Of a stretch of DNA of 25,032 bases, positions 9,959 to 18,589 are shown piece by piece (within the stretch, counting starts at the first letter, position 1; every line of letters starts with the position of its first letter). The DNA comes from Rhizophagus sp. LPA8_4_AMF (taxonomy: Eukaryota; Glomeromycota; Glomeromycetes; Glomerales; Glomeraceae). Both the position numbers and the translations under genes were made by a program. The notes under the pieces are model-generated. The model saw only the letters and a program-made list of their open reading frames with translations, had not been told where the DNA came from and did not search any database. The stretch lies in the NCBI GenBank assembly GCA_021464525.1, contig JADRCO010000883.1, forward strand, positions 1-25,032, read 5' to 3'.

Positions 9959-10244
9959 ATGTCTCTTTCTCGTGAACTTGGTAAAACTGGTTTAGGATGC
10001 ATGGTGTGTCAATTGTTCATACAGCTCATAGTGTAATTTATCTTGTAAAATAGGATATAATATTATTGCTATTCATGGTACAAGAAAAATTAAATATTTA
10101 GGAGAAAATCTTGAGGCAACAAATATTTATCTTACTTCTGAAGAATTAGCAGAAATTAGGAAAATTATTGATTCTGTTGAAATCATTGGTATCAGATATA
10201 GTGCTGAATTGATGCATTACCATTTATATAATGAATTTTATTAA
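9959..10244 (+). pseudogene. AKR remnant keeping only first and seventh exons
   Basis: A short first exon (9959-10003) reads MSLSRELGKTGLGCM. Compared with AKR-A and AKR-B it lacks the seven or so residues between KTG and GLGCM. After a GTGTGT donor and an intron-like 50 bases ending in TAG, the sequence jumps to the equivalent of exon 7: IIAIHGTRKIKYLGEN, TSEELAEIRKIIDS, up to a stop at 10242-10244. Exons 2-6, with all four catalytic residues, are missing. The exon-7 part is one base out of frame with the usual splice, and the canonical IPGT is IHGT. It cannot make an active reductase. It lies about 230 bases after AKR-A, consistent with an internally deleted tandem copy. Confidence 0.85.
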
Positions 10245-11800
10245 CAATTGTCTTTGCAACAGAAAAAAAAAATAATACAGACATTAAATTTATAAAAAAT
10301 TTTTAATTCATACCTACCCAACAAATCTATTAAATGAAATAAATATATTTTTTGTAATCGAGCTTCTTAATCACCAAGACGCGTCTTAATAAATCAAAAT
10401 TTTTTACCTGAATCGATAATATATGTATGTATGAATTACGCACATAACGATATAATTAATTTATAATCGGTGATTACACCTTTATAATAAGCTACAGTCC
10501 TAACCCTAGTAGGTAACCAACCTAAATTAATATAATGATACTTAATTATTCATTATCACTTTTTATAGAGGTACTTAAACTTGATAGTAACTGGGATTGG
10601 AATGAACGATATTTCGACATGCTTACTTTCTGATGGTGTTTTTTTGTTTGTAAGTTATAATAAATTCTTTTTTAATAAAATAGGAATATTGGTTCAGAAG
10701 GATGATAGTGAATTAGTGATCAAGTGTCCTATATTTTAGTTGTTTGCTATTTATTCTAATATCTTAATATCGCATACGAGAATCTTTTGGTTTATTTGTT
10801 GAATAACGAAATTAATGATATCATATGAAACAAAATAACAAAACCTTCATGTTGATTCATGTTTTATATTCCAAGTTTATCACAACTTATTGGATTTTAC
10901 CGATCATGTAACAGATTCACGGAGCTTTGAGAATTGAGAGATATAATGGAAAGTTTTGATGAAATTTTTACAGGTCTTGTGACAAGTTGTTTTTCTTTTG
11001 ATGATATTGTCTTTAAGTACTAAAATTGGAAACAAAATTTATAATGGTATCACGTAAAAGATTGCAGTTTCCGTTTAATATTGTATTCATTCGTGGATAA
11101 TACTAATCCGTGGAAAAGAAGGTATCATGTGAAACATCAATATATCTGCGACGTGTGAGCTTTCCTTGTATTCAATTGAGATCCATGGACAAAGGCGCAA
11201 TGTGAAACATAACGGAAAATCTGTAAACTTGTGTCTATAGTTTCTTGTTTTCCATTTAAATAATTTTTAGAACACACACGTTGTTCAAACTCAAAAACTT
11301 AGTGTTGCGGATTGTGCGATGTTTTACATGACATTCATGAATAATGTTTCGCACAAGGTCAGCAAGTTATTATTATTTCTTTTTTTGGTACAAAGGAAAT
11401 ATTTGGGAGAAACCATGTTTGTTCGCATAAATTGGAATTGATAGGTAAAACTTATTTTTTCAAAAGATAAATCAATTTATTATTTGTTTATTCCTGTTTC
11501 TTTAAATAGATTTATTTTAACATTTTAATTAATTTATTATAGCATTCAATGAAAAATGTACGTTAATCATCAGCCATATCATATAATTTCATTTGTAATC
11601 ATCAACAATATTATTACCATTTAAGAAATTTCAAACAGTAAAATAGAATAAGGAAAATGTATTAAATTTAAATATATATTAAATAGTGTCGTATCATTTA
11701 CTGTATCTTTCCATGTGAGATAGGTTCCTAAATGAGAAATTAAAATACCAAAGGATCAATTTGCATATTTTTCCTCATTCATGGCTTTTTTCAAACGGCT
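10245..11800. other. Intergenic region between AKR remnant and REX4-like gene
   Basis: No gene was found. A degenerate direct repeat is visible: TCCGTGGAAAAGAAGG-tatc-ATGTGAAACAT near 11107-11137 against TCCATGGACAAAGGCG-ca-ATGTGAAACAT near 11181-11210. Other sequence is AT-rich and unassigned. Confidence 0.45.
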
Positions 11801-11804
11801 GCAG

Positions 11805-11813
11805 TATATAAGG
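11805..11813 (+). promoter_or_regulatory. TATA box of the REX4-like gene
   Basis: TATATAAGG stands about 75-80 bases before the start codon, in a locally GC-richer stretch. It is the clearest TATA element in the window and implies a start of transcription roughly 30 bases downstream of it. Confidence 0.55.
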
Positions 11814-11886
11814 ACGTATCATCCTTTTGTAGCGTTTCCAAAAATCTGTTATAATTTACACAAATTACCACTAAAACCAAGAAATT

Positions 11887-12905
11887 ATGTCGATATATCG
11901 TCTATCTCAGCCGCGGCAATCAACCGATGCTTTGTTTGATTATCTTAATGAAAAGTTGATGAACAAGTCAGTCAAAGTACTATATTTATTATGTTTATAA
12001 ATCTAAATTTTAATTGCTGCCTTTTTTTCAAATAGTCCTGACAAACTTTCAGTGAATGAAAGATGCGTAGCAATTGATTGTGAAATGGTTGGAGTTGGTT
12101 ACGGTGGGAAAGCGTCAGCACTTGCTAGAGTTAGTATCGTAAACTATTATGGAATGAAATTAATGGATAAGTACGTTAAGCCGAAAAGAGTGATCACGGA
12201 TTATAGAACACTTTACAGTGGAATCACTTCAAAACATTTAGAAAATGGTATGAAAGAAATAAAAGGTTTATTAAAATAACTTTTTTTAATAATCTCTCTT
12301 TTTTTAATAGCTTATGATTTTGAAGAAGTCAAACGTGAAGTTCAAGAGTTATTGGAAGGAAATTTGATAGTCGGTCAATCTCTTGGTTATGATTTTTGTG
12401 TAAGTTATTTATATTTATTTATCTATTCATTTTTATAAAACAAATTATTAATAATTTTAATATACACCTATATGTATCTCACAGGCTTTAGAATTGGAAC
12501 GGCCAGACGCCATGATACGTGATACTTCATGTTATTATTATTTGTTTGGCGATAAATTCGGGAGAAGACCGCTTAAAAAGCCATCTCTTAAAGTATTGAC
12601 AAGGGAAGTTTTGGGGCTAGATATACAACAGTGGACTCATGATTCAGTAAGATGAGATATATCTTTTTTTAAAAAAATTTTACTTTTATTTCTCAGAAAG
12701 AATTAACATAAAAAAAAATTTTCAACTATATTTTATTTATCAACAGATTGAAGATGCACGTGCTTGCATGTTACTTTATCGATTGAAGCAGGATGAATGG
12801 GAGACAGCTATTGCAAGAGGTCAAAAAATGCCATTAGATATTGGTGGTTGTTACGTCTGTGGCTCGCTTGGCCATACCAAAACATATTGTCCGTGGAGAC
12901 GATGA
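11887..12905 (+). CDS. REX4: REX4/ISG20-like 3'-5' exonuclease with C-terminal zinc knuckle
   Basis: Five exons, 11887-11966, 12036-12247, 12311-12399, 12485-12646, 12747-12905, encode about 233 residues; all splice sites are GT-AG and phases agree. It has the three DEDDh exonuclease motifs: ExoI AIDCEMVG (D41, E43), ExoII VGQSLGYDF (D125) and ExoIII HDSIEDARA (H179, D184). The family trims RNA 3' ends, and yeast Rex4 acts in pre-rRNA processing in the nucleolus, so a nuclear RNA role is likely. It is shorter than yeast Rex4 (289 residues) and has only a short N-terminal tail. Unusually, it ends in CYVCGSLGHTKTYCPWRR, a CX2CX4HX4C zinc knuckle that would bind single-stranded nucleic acid. AKR genes flank it but share no evident function. 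Confidence 0.92.
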
Positions 12906-13829
12906 ATAACATAGATATGCCATATCATAAGCGAACAAATCCGACAATTTATCTATAAATAATATCAGTTATTCAAATTTATTTATAACAATATCATTAT
13001 ATTTATTGGTTACTTATTATATTTTAAATAAACCGCCGATTTATTGTTATTATTGTCCGGAGCGATAGCGAAGGACATTCAATTGTACTGCAATAGTCGA
13101 TTTTTGTGTTAACCCATGAAATTTTCCTTCCTTCCATCCGCTGACGTCACCTCGCTGATTACCCCTGCTTTATCCATTTTGATTTGTATCACTTTTTACT
13201 TGTTTCACTGATGATTTTGTAACACGGCTTATTTTATTTTGGTGTTGCGTATTTTTTATATATTTTTCGTAATCAATTTTTTTTTTTAAACGCGACGGAC
13301 TTTAACGGTTTCCGTTTTCATAGTAATATATATGTGCATAGAACCATATACATTATCCATTTTACACTGTTGAATTCTCCAATCATATTCTGCTACTATA
13401 AAACTGATGAGATATCGTTTATAATCACGTGAAATTCGTCAACCAATGAAATAAACTACAGTATATCTAGATAGTCATTAATTTCTAATACAAACAATTT
13501 TATAGAATTAATATTTGGTTCTAATTTCAGATGATTCTCAAAATATAACCCGGATGCATAACTTTCCGTGTTTTAAGTCGTATTAAGTTCTAATTATTGT
13601 TTAAATTGAAAAGTAAATTGTTATATATAAAAAATTGAAAGATTAAAAAATTAGGATAAGCATTCGTTCTCTCTCCCTTGAATTTACAATATATACTGTA
13701 ATTGATGCATGCTTATAATTTTATTATGAGCGTACATTATAAAGGAATTAAGATAGTAGAATTTAAATACATAGATAGTTTAAATAATATTTTTAAATAT
13801 AAATATAATAAATTAAGAGATAAAATATA
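12906..13829. other. Intergenic region with GC-richer repeat-like block
   Basis: From about 13065 to 13250 the sequence is less AT-rich and holds GTCCGGAGCGATAGCGAAGGAC (GTCC/GGAC ends pairing) and a perfect CRE-type palindrome TGACGTCA at 13142-13149. TCACGTGA occurs at 13425-13432. No reading frame was supported; the block may be a transposon end or other dispersed repeat. Confidence 0.4.
13025..13035 (+). terminator. Poly(A)-signal-like AAATAAA after the REX4-like gene
   Basis: TTTTAAATAAACC occurs about 120 bases after the stop codon, a plausible poly(A) signal. The evidence is positional only. Confidence 0.3.
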
Positions 13830-14430
13830 AAATACTGAATTACTTCAATTCAACAGTATTATCATCAATATTACCGCTACGAAAAGAGATATTCTAAACA
13901 ACACAAAAATTTTAACATTCCATAAAATATTATTAAAATTATTTGAAAGAATATTCCTTAAATTTTCTTTATCAACAAATTCTATAATCATCATAAATTC
14001 TTTAGTTTCTGGATCTTTAGTCATTCCATAAAACTTTAATCCGATAAATTCCAATGTATTTTAAGCTATATTTAAATTAAAATTTCTTAATATTAAACAA
14101 TAAAAAATAAATTAGAAATAAAAAACGTACTTCATTTTCTGACATATTCTGTGATCCATTTAACCTTTTCAAAGCAACTTTTTTAGGTTTAGACTCTTCT
14201 TTTTTATCGCCATCATAACCTCTATAATATTCTATTTTACCGTCAATCCATGTTGCAAAATACACTTTGGAAAATTCTCCTTCCCCAATTTCTTTTATAT
14301 CAGTAAATTTATCAAATGTTACCCATTTAAGAAACATATATCTGTGTAAGATTTTATTATATTCTGGTTTATACATTGTGTCTTTTATAAACCTATTAAT
14401 ATCAGGATTTTCACTGGTCCATCCTTCCAT
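13830..14430 (-). pseudogene. Broken protein kinase: N-lobe and hinge only
   Basis: The first exon (14430-14131) is open and encodes 100 residues, with a glycine loop IGEGEFSKVY (G49, G51), the lead-in WVTFDKFTDIKEIG and the beta-3 lysine in VALK (K88), ending GSQNMSENE before a GTACGT donor. After an intron-like stretch with a TAG acceptor, a frame reads FIGLKFYGMTKDPETKEF, then MMIIEFVDKENLRNIL (hinge). It then drifts into unrelated residues and a stop. The acceptor does not enter that frame without a stop. The catalytic HRD loop, DFG and the whole C-lobe are missing, although a SGNID-like phrase in another frame hints at an internal deletion. The wording matches the very large TKL-like kinase family of Rhizophagus. 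It cannot phosphorylate. Confidence 0.75.
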
Positions 14431-14654
14431 TATTTTAAATTACACCATAATTCTTCAATAAAAGTTTTATTGCAATACGAACAATCTTTGGTGTTTGAGA
14501 TATTTAATTATTAAATTCGGTTTCCATTGGATTATGTTCGAATTTTATTTTTTACTAAAAAAAATTTTTTCGTTCAAATTTTTTATTACTAAAAAGGCCG
14601 AAAGTAAAATGATTATATTAACTGTTAATAATTGGTACAGGTAACATATACAAC

Positions 14655-14694
14655 TCGTACCAACGTAAATAACGCTATCTTTACGTTGGTACGA
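14655..14694. repeat. Perfect 15-base inverted repeat (hairpin)
   Basis: TCGTACCAACGTAAA (14655-14669) and TTTACGTTGGTACGA (14680-14694) are exact inverted copies around a ten-base spacer. It lies about 220 bases before the start of the minus-strand kinase relic and over 850 bases before AKR-B. It may be the core of a palindromic miniature transposon or a dimeric binding site. Confidence 0.65.
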
Positions 14695-15076
14695 ATCTCG
14701 TAACCACAATATCGTTGTCGGACTATATTTTTTCCGCTGTACTGATGTGTGTATTGGATTGAATTCCTTTAAAATAATATTAAATTCTACAAAAATACCA
14801 TCATACTAACATAGTTAAATATTTAAAAATCACGCTCACAAACCGTTTGTACTTTGTAGTCATGTGATATCAATTCACGTTTTATAAATGACTCGAGAGT
14901 ATTTATGCCCTATTATTACTTATATAATTGACATTTGTGTAAATTTGCTAATTTATAAATAAGTAGTTCTTTCTTTTTTTAAAAAAAAGTATTCTCTGTA
15001 TTTACAAATAGGAAAAGTTTATTTTTATAATTTATTATATTTTTAAATAGTCAAACTTTGAAGGTATTTAACTGGG

Positions 15077-15137
15077 GTTGACTAAATTCGGGCCGACATT
15101 AAATATTTAGCTTACCTTAACCGGAATTTAGTCACCG
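15077..15137. repeat. Short inverted repeat around GACTAAATTC
   Basis: GGTTGACTAAATTCGGG on the left pairs with CCGGAATTTAGTCACC on the right, with about 28 bases between them. One or two mismatches are present. It is probably a small transposon relic. Confidence 0.45.
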
Positions 15138-15294
15138 AAAAATTCCAAGTCCCTCTGTCCCTGGAATATTTAATAAATGGGAGGGTGTACCACGGGTGAC
15201 AAATATGTTCCCTAATATCACGTAATTTCGACGTCCCCCTTAACGGCTTAACCGGCCGGTCAATTAACATTTGATAACTAACCTTAATATGTTA

Positions 15295-15550
15295 ACTTAT
15301 TTGCGTATGATTACTAATTGAATTAATGATCAACGTGGGAAATACTTGACAGAAATGCTGCACCATGATGACATGATCAGGTGGCGACCTCTATTTAAAT
15401 TATGATTAATTTATCATCATATTGCCACTTTTACTTAATAACCTTTACTATTTTAATCATTATGTGGGAAGAATATATTATACTTATTTGCGTATTATAA
15501 ATAATTATTAATTGACTGTTAATCAACGCAGGAAATGATTATTTAAATCA
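15295..15550 (+). repeat. Imperfect direct repeat in the AKR-B upstream region
   Basis: A stretch from about 15296 (CTTATTTGCGTAT, then ACTAATTGAATTAATGATCAACGTGGGAAAT) recurs from about 15482 (CTTATTTGCGTAT, then ATTATTAATTGACTGTTAATCAACGCAGGAAAT), about 185 bases apart. The second copy runs up to the TATA-like TTATTTAAATC before the AKR-B start codon. This is a partial duplication of the promoter region, possibly doubling regulatory sites. Confidence 0.55.
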
Positions 15551-15590
15551 GACAAAATACTCTCATGAAATTGATATTTAATTTTAAAAA

Positions 15591-17156
15591 ATGTCACTTC
15601 GTGAACTTGATAAAACTGGTGTAAAAATTCCCTCAATCGGTTTAGGATGCATGGTATGTTCATTAGTATCGATATTATATTTATTAATAATATGAGTTAA
15701 TATCAATTTAATTTCTTTTCTTTGAAAGGGAATGAGTGCTTATTATGGTTCATTTGATGAACAAGAAAATATTAAGTTGTTAAATCGATCAATTGAATTA
15801 GGTTGCACTTTTTGGGATACTGCTGTTCGTATTTAAACTTTTCTAATGTTTAAAGATTTTGATTTTAAAATTAGTAGTAATTACCGTGTAATTACCGTAT
15901 TTTTTCAATTTTATAAAATATAAAAGGATATTTATGGACTTGGAGATAATGAAATTCTCCTTTCAAAAGTTCTCAAAGAACGCCGTAATGAAGTGTTCCT
16001 TTGTACGAAGTTTGGTATCGTTCGAGGACCAAACCGTGAATTTAAAGGCATATCAGGTACACCAGAATATATTCGTCAAGCTTGTGAAAACTCTTTAAAA
16101 CGATTGGGAGTAGATTGTATCGATCTTTATTATCAACATCGTGTGGATCCCAAAACGTAAGTAAAAAATTTTTTTTTATCGAATTGTTAAATGAGCTACT
16201 ATATTTATTTTTTGATTTTTACAGGCCCATTGAAGTTACCGTTGGTACTTTAGCAGAACTTGTTAAAGAAGGAAAAATTAAGTATATTGGTCTTTCTGAA
16301 TGTTCTGCAGCAACTCTTCGACGTGCTTATAAAGTTTATCCTATTGCCGCAGTTCAAGTAAATTTTTTATAATATCGATATCGTTCAATTTTTGAAATTA
16401 CTAAATATCATTTTTTTTTTTTAAGATGGAATATAGTCCTTGGACCCTTGATATTGAAACAAATGGAATCATGGAAGCTTGTCGTGAATTAGGAGTTACT
16501 ATAGTAGCATATAGTCCACTCGGACGCGGATTTCTAACGATATTTATCTTTTTTTTCTTAAAAAAAAAGAATATTGTTATATTTATGTATAAAATAATAA
16601 TATTTTGCATCAATGAATTTTAATGATTTTTTAGGGAAAATATAAATCTATTGATGATTTTGAACCGGACGATTTTAGGAGAACAGTTCCACGGTTTCAA
16701 GGTGAAAATTTCGATAAAAACCTAGAACTTGTACGTAAATTTGATGAATTTGCAAGTAAGAAAGGCGTAACTTCAAGTCAACTTTGTTTAGCTTGGGTTT
16801 TAGCTCAGGTAAAATATTGTATGAGAATTATGTTTTATTAATATCAATATTTCAACAAACAAGAATTTAAGTTTTAACGTTATAATGTAAATTTTTATAG
16901 GGAGATAATATTGTTGCTATTCCTGGTACAAAAAAAATCAAGTACCTGGAAGAAAATTTTGAAGGAGCAAAAATTCATCTTAGTTCTGAAGAATTATCTG
17001 AAATTAGACAAATTATTAATTCTATTGAAATTACTGGCGGCAGATATGACGAAAATTTTATGCAGGTAAGAAAATCATTCTTTTTTATTTTATTAAAAGT
17101 AAAAACACGAATCATGTTAATAGTATTATTTGCTTTTACAGACATTGAACGTATAA
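15591..17156 (+). CDS. Aldo-keto reductase B (AKR13/YakC-like), eight exons, one odd splice donor
   Basis: Exons by comparison with AKR-A: 15591-15653, 15729-15824, 15927-16156, 16225-16357, 16426-16539, 16635-16808, 16901-17065, 17142-17156, giving about 329 residues. All catalytic residues are kept (DTA|DIYG Asp and Tyr, LCTKFG Lys, YYQHR His), as are [33 protein letters not shown] and the NADPH-side [13 protein letters not shown]. The intron after GRGFLT begins ATATTT instead of the GTATTT seen in AKR-A, so it is AT-AG or unspliced. If unspliced, translation would continue about 28 codons and stop at 16621-16623, losing the last third. Intron 2 again uses GTTCGT. Near the N-terminus RELD replaces RELG. 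Except for the donor the gene is undamaged, so it is either functional with rare splicing or a very young loss. Confidence 0.85.
16540..16634 (+). other. AKR-B intron 5 with AT...AG ends
   Basis: The exon end CTAACG is followed by ATATTTATC, where AKR-A has CTAACA and GTATTTATC. The acceptor TTTTTTAG and the intron body are similar in both genes. The first intron base is therefore A rather than G, with no GT close by that would restore the frame. Confidence 0.75.
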
Positions 17157-18337
17157 ACCTTTTTATTGATTGATTGTGATAAATCAAATACTCCCTGTTC
17201 CCAATCTAAATAATAGATCGTTTTTTCAAAAAAAAAAATAGTCTGTTTTGATCAAATTATAGTGGCCAAAGTAATAATTTTCAAAAGATTTGTTTTTAAT
17301 AAACTTCATACCTAAAGTCCATAGAAAGAATTTAATACCTGAGTAATCATTGTTAATTGACAATTGATATTCAAAAATCGTGGTTAAGATTTCGTGACGT
17401 CCATGATCTGCATTCCGCAGATCAGTCATTCAATATGATGTCATTTTATCACTTTTTTTCGTTTTTTTTTTTTATAATTTATACATTTTTTAACTTGATT
17501 AGTAAATGCCTATTTAAGTATCGAGAATATAGAAAAGATAAAATGATCAAGTTACATCTATATAACTTTCTTAAGTTCGCATAAAGAGAAATTCTAACGA
17601 TAGTCTGTCATTAGCAAATACTTCATTCGAACAGGTGAGAAATGAAGGATCTTTCACTAGCAATGTACGGTACATACTGTCGAACGTAAATTGATTAACG
17701 AATAAAATTTTTTATTCAGTAGATACAGTATGTGATGATTAATATCTAAAGTTGATATTAATTTATTAGCCATAGGGACTATAGGAAGAAGCACTTCATT
17801 TCATTTTTAAGTAAGGAACTTTCCTTTATGATCTAGTATAGATACCGTAAAATAATAATAACAACTAGCGGAAAATATTTTACCGTTTTTTTTTCTTTTT
17901 TTTTTTAGCATTTCGGCCTGTAAATTCAATACCTTCTAGTTAGTATATCTTGTATATTATTCGCTAATTTCTTTTTCACCTTTTCCCAAATTTGTCCATT
18001 TTATGTTACGGATTATACATATTATTTACGATTTTTATTAACAGTGAGATTAACTTTTTCAGTTCTTCCTTATGTTTAAGACCCATTATTCTTCTGCCGA
18101 TGAAACACCAATTCTTTGATATATGATGAAACTGAGCCACTGATTTTTCGTATCCTTTCTTTCTAAAATTTGACTTCCAGTAATGTGTTATTAATTGTGA
18201 TGGTAGTGGTGGTGGTGGTGATGGTGGTACCGATTAATATATTTTTGTATACGTGGCAAAAATAACCATACCATGATATTTTTCAAATAAAATAAAATGG
18301 GTTTTAATTAAATGAACATATGATTTCGGTTTACAAA
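17157..18337. other. Intergenic region after AKR-B
   Basis: It contains a perfect 8-base hairpin TGATCTGC-attcc-GCAGATCA at 17404-17424 and a GTG microsatellite at about 18198-18232. Small frames here, such as minus-strand 17226-17429, have no family features. Nothing else could be supported. Confidence 0.45.
18196..18233. repeat. (GTG)n microsatellite
   Basis: GATGGTAGTGGTGGTGGTGGTGATGGTGGTACC is a short, imperfect trinucleotide run. A similar GTGGT-rich stretch lies inside the element at 183-532. Confidence 0.7.
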
Positions 18338-18589
18338 TTATTTATTTATTTTATTACCTTTCATTGCATTAATAAAAAGGTCACAACAAATAAAATATTT
18401 GATTTTGATACGAGAAAAAGTTTTAAACTCGTTGGGAAATAATTTTGATTGTGAGACCAAACATGCATGTTGTGTACATGTTTCGGTCCTGATTAGTATA
18501 GACACATCTGAAGAACTTTCATAGTCATTTACCGGACTAGGAAAGTTATCAATCTCTATGGTATGATTGGTACAAGCTTCGGGATCTTG
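18338..18589 (-). pseudogene. Possible kinase C-terminal tail relic
   Basis: An 83-codon open frame without a leading ATG runs on the minus strand between stops. It begins QDPEACTNHTIEIDNFPSPV, then NDYESSSDVSI. This resembles the tail that follows the kinase domain in many Rhizophagus TKL-like kinases (HPEAxYTSR, then NLPEPxN and an acidic serine-rich end). The sequence beyond is cysteine- and lysine-rich and ends INKRG-free at a stop in an AT-run. No kinase domain was found upstream. The assignment is from memory of the family and should be treated as tentative. Confidence 0.4.

Larger units (their letters stand above)
14431..15294. other. Intergenic region with hairpins, between kinase relic and AKR-B
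   Basis: This region holds the perfect hairpin at 14655-14694, an inverted repeat at 15077-15137, a T-run/A-run palindrome at 14973-14988 and a GC-richer patch at 15180-15265. No coding frame was supported. Confidence 0.45.

Noticed and set aside
13060-13260. GC-richer block with TGACGTCA considered as a gene promoter
   Set aside because: No gene follows in either direction at a fitting distance; a dispersed repeat end is the simpler reading.
16401-16623. A minus-strand frame of 70 residues and a plus-strand frame reading through AKR-B exon 5 into intron 5
   Set aside because: The first is a shadow of AKR-B. The second is exon 5 plus intron sequence ending in low-complexity Phe/Lys residues; the paralogue shows the true exon end.
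17226-17429. Minus-strand frame starting MTDLRNADHGRHEIL
   Set aside because: The first part looks coding-like, but the end is AT-driven, it has no family features and it spans a hairpin at 17404-17424. Too weak to call.
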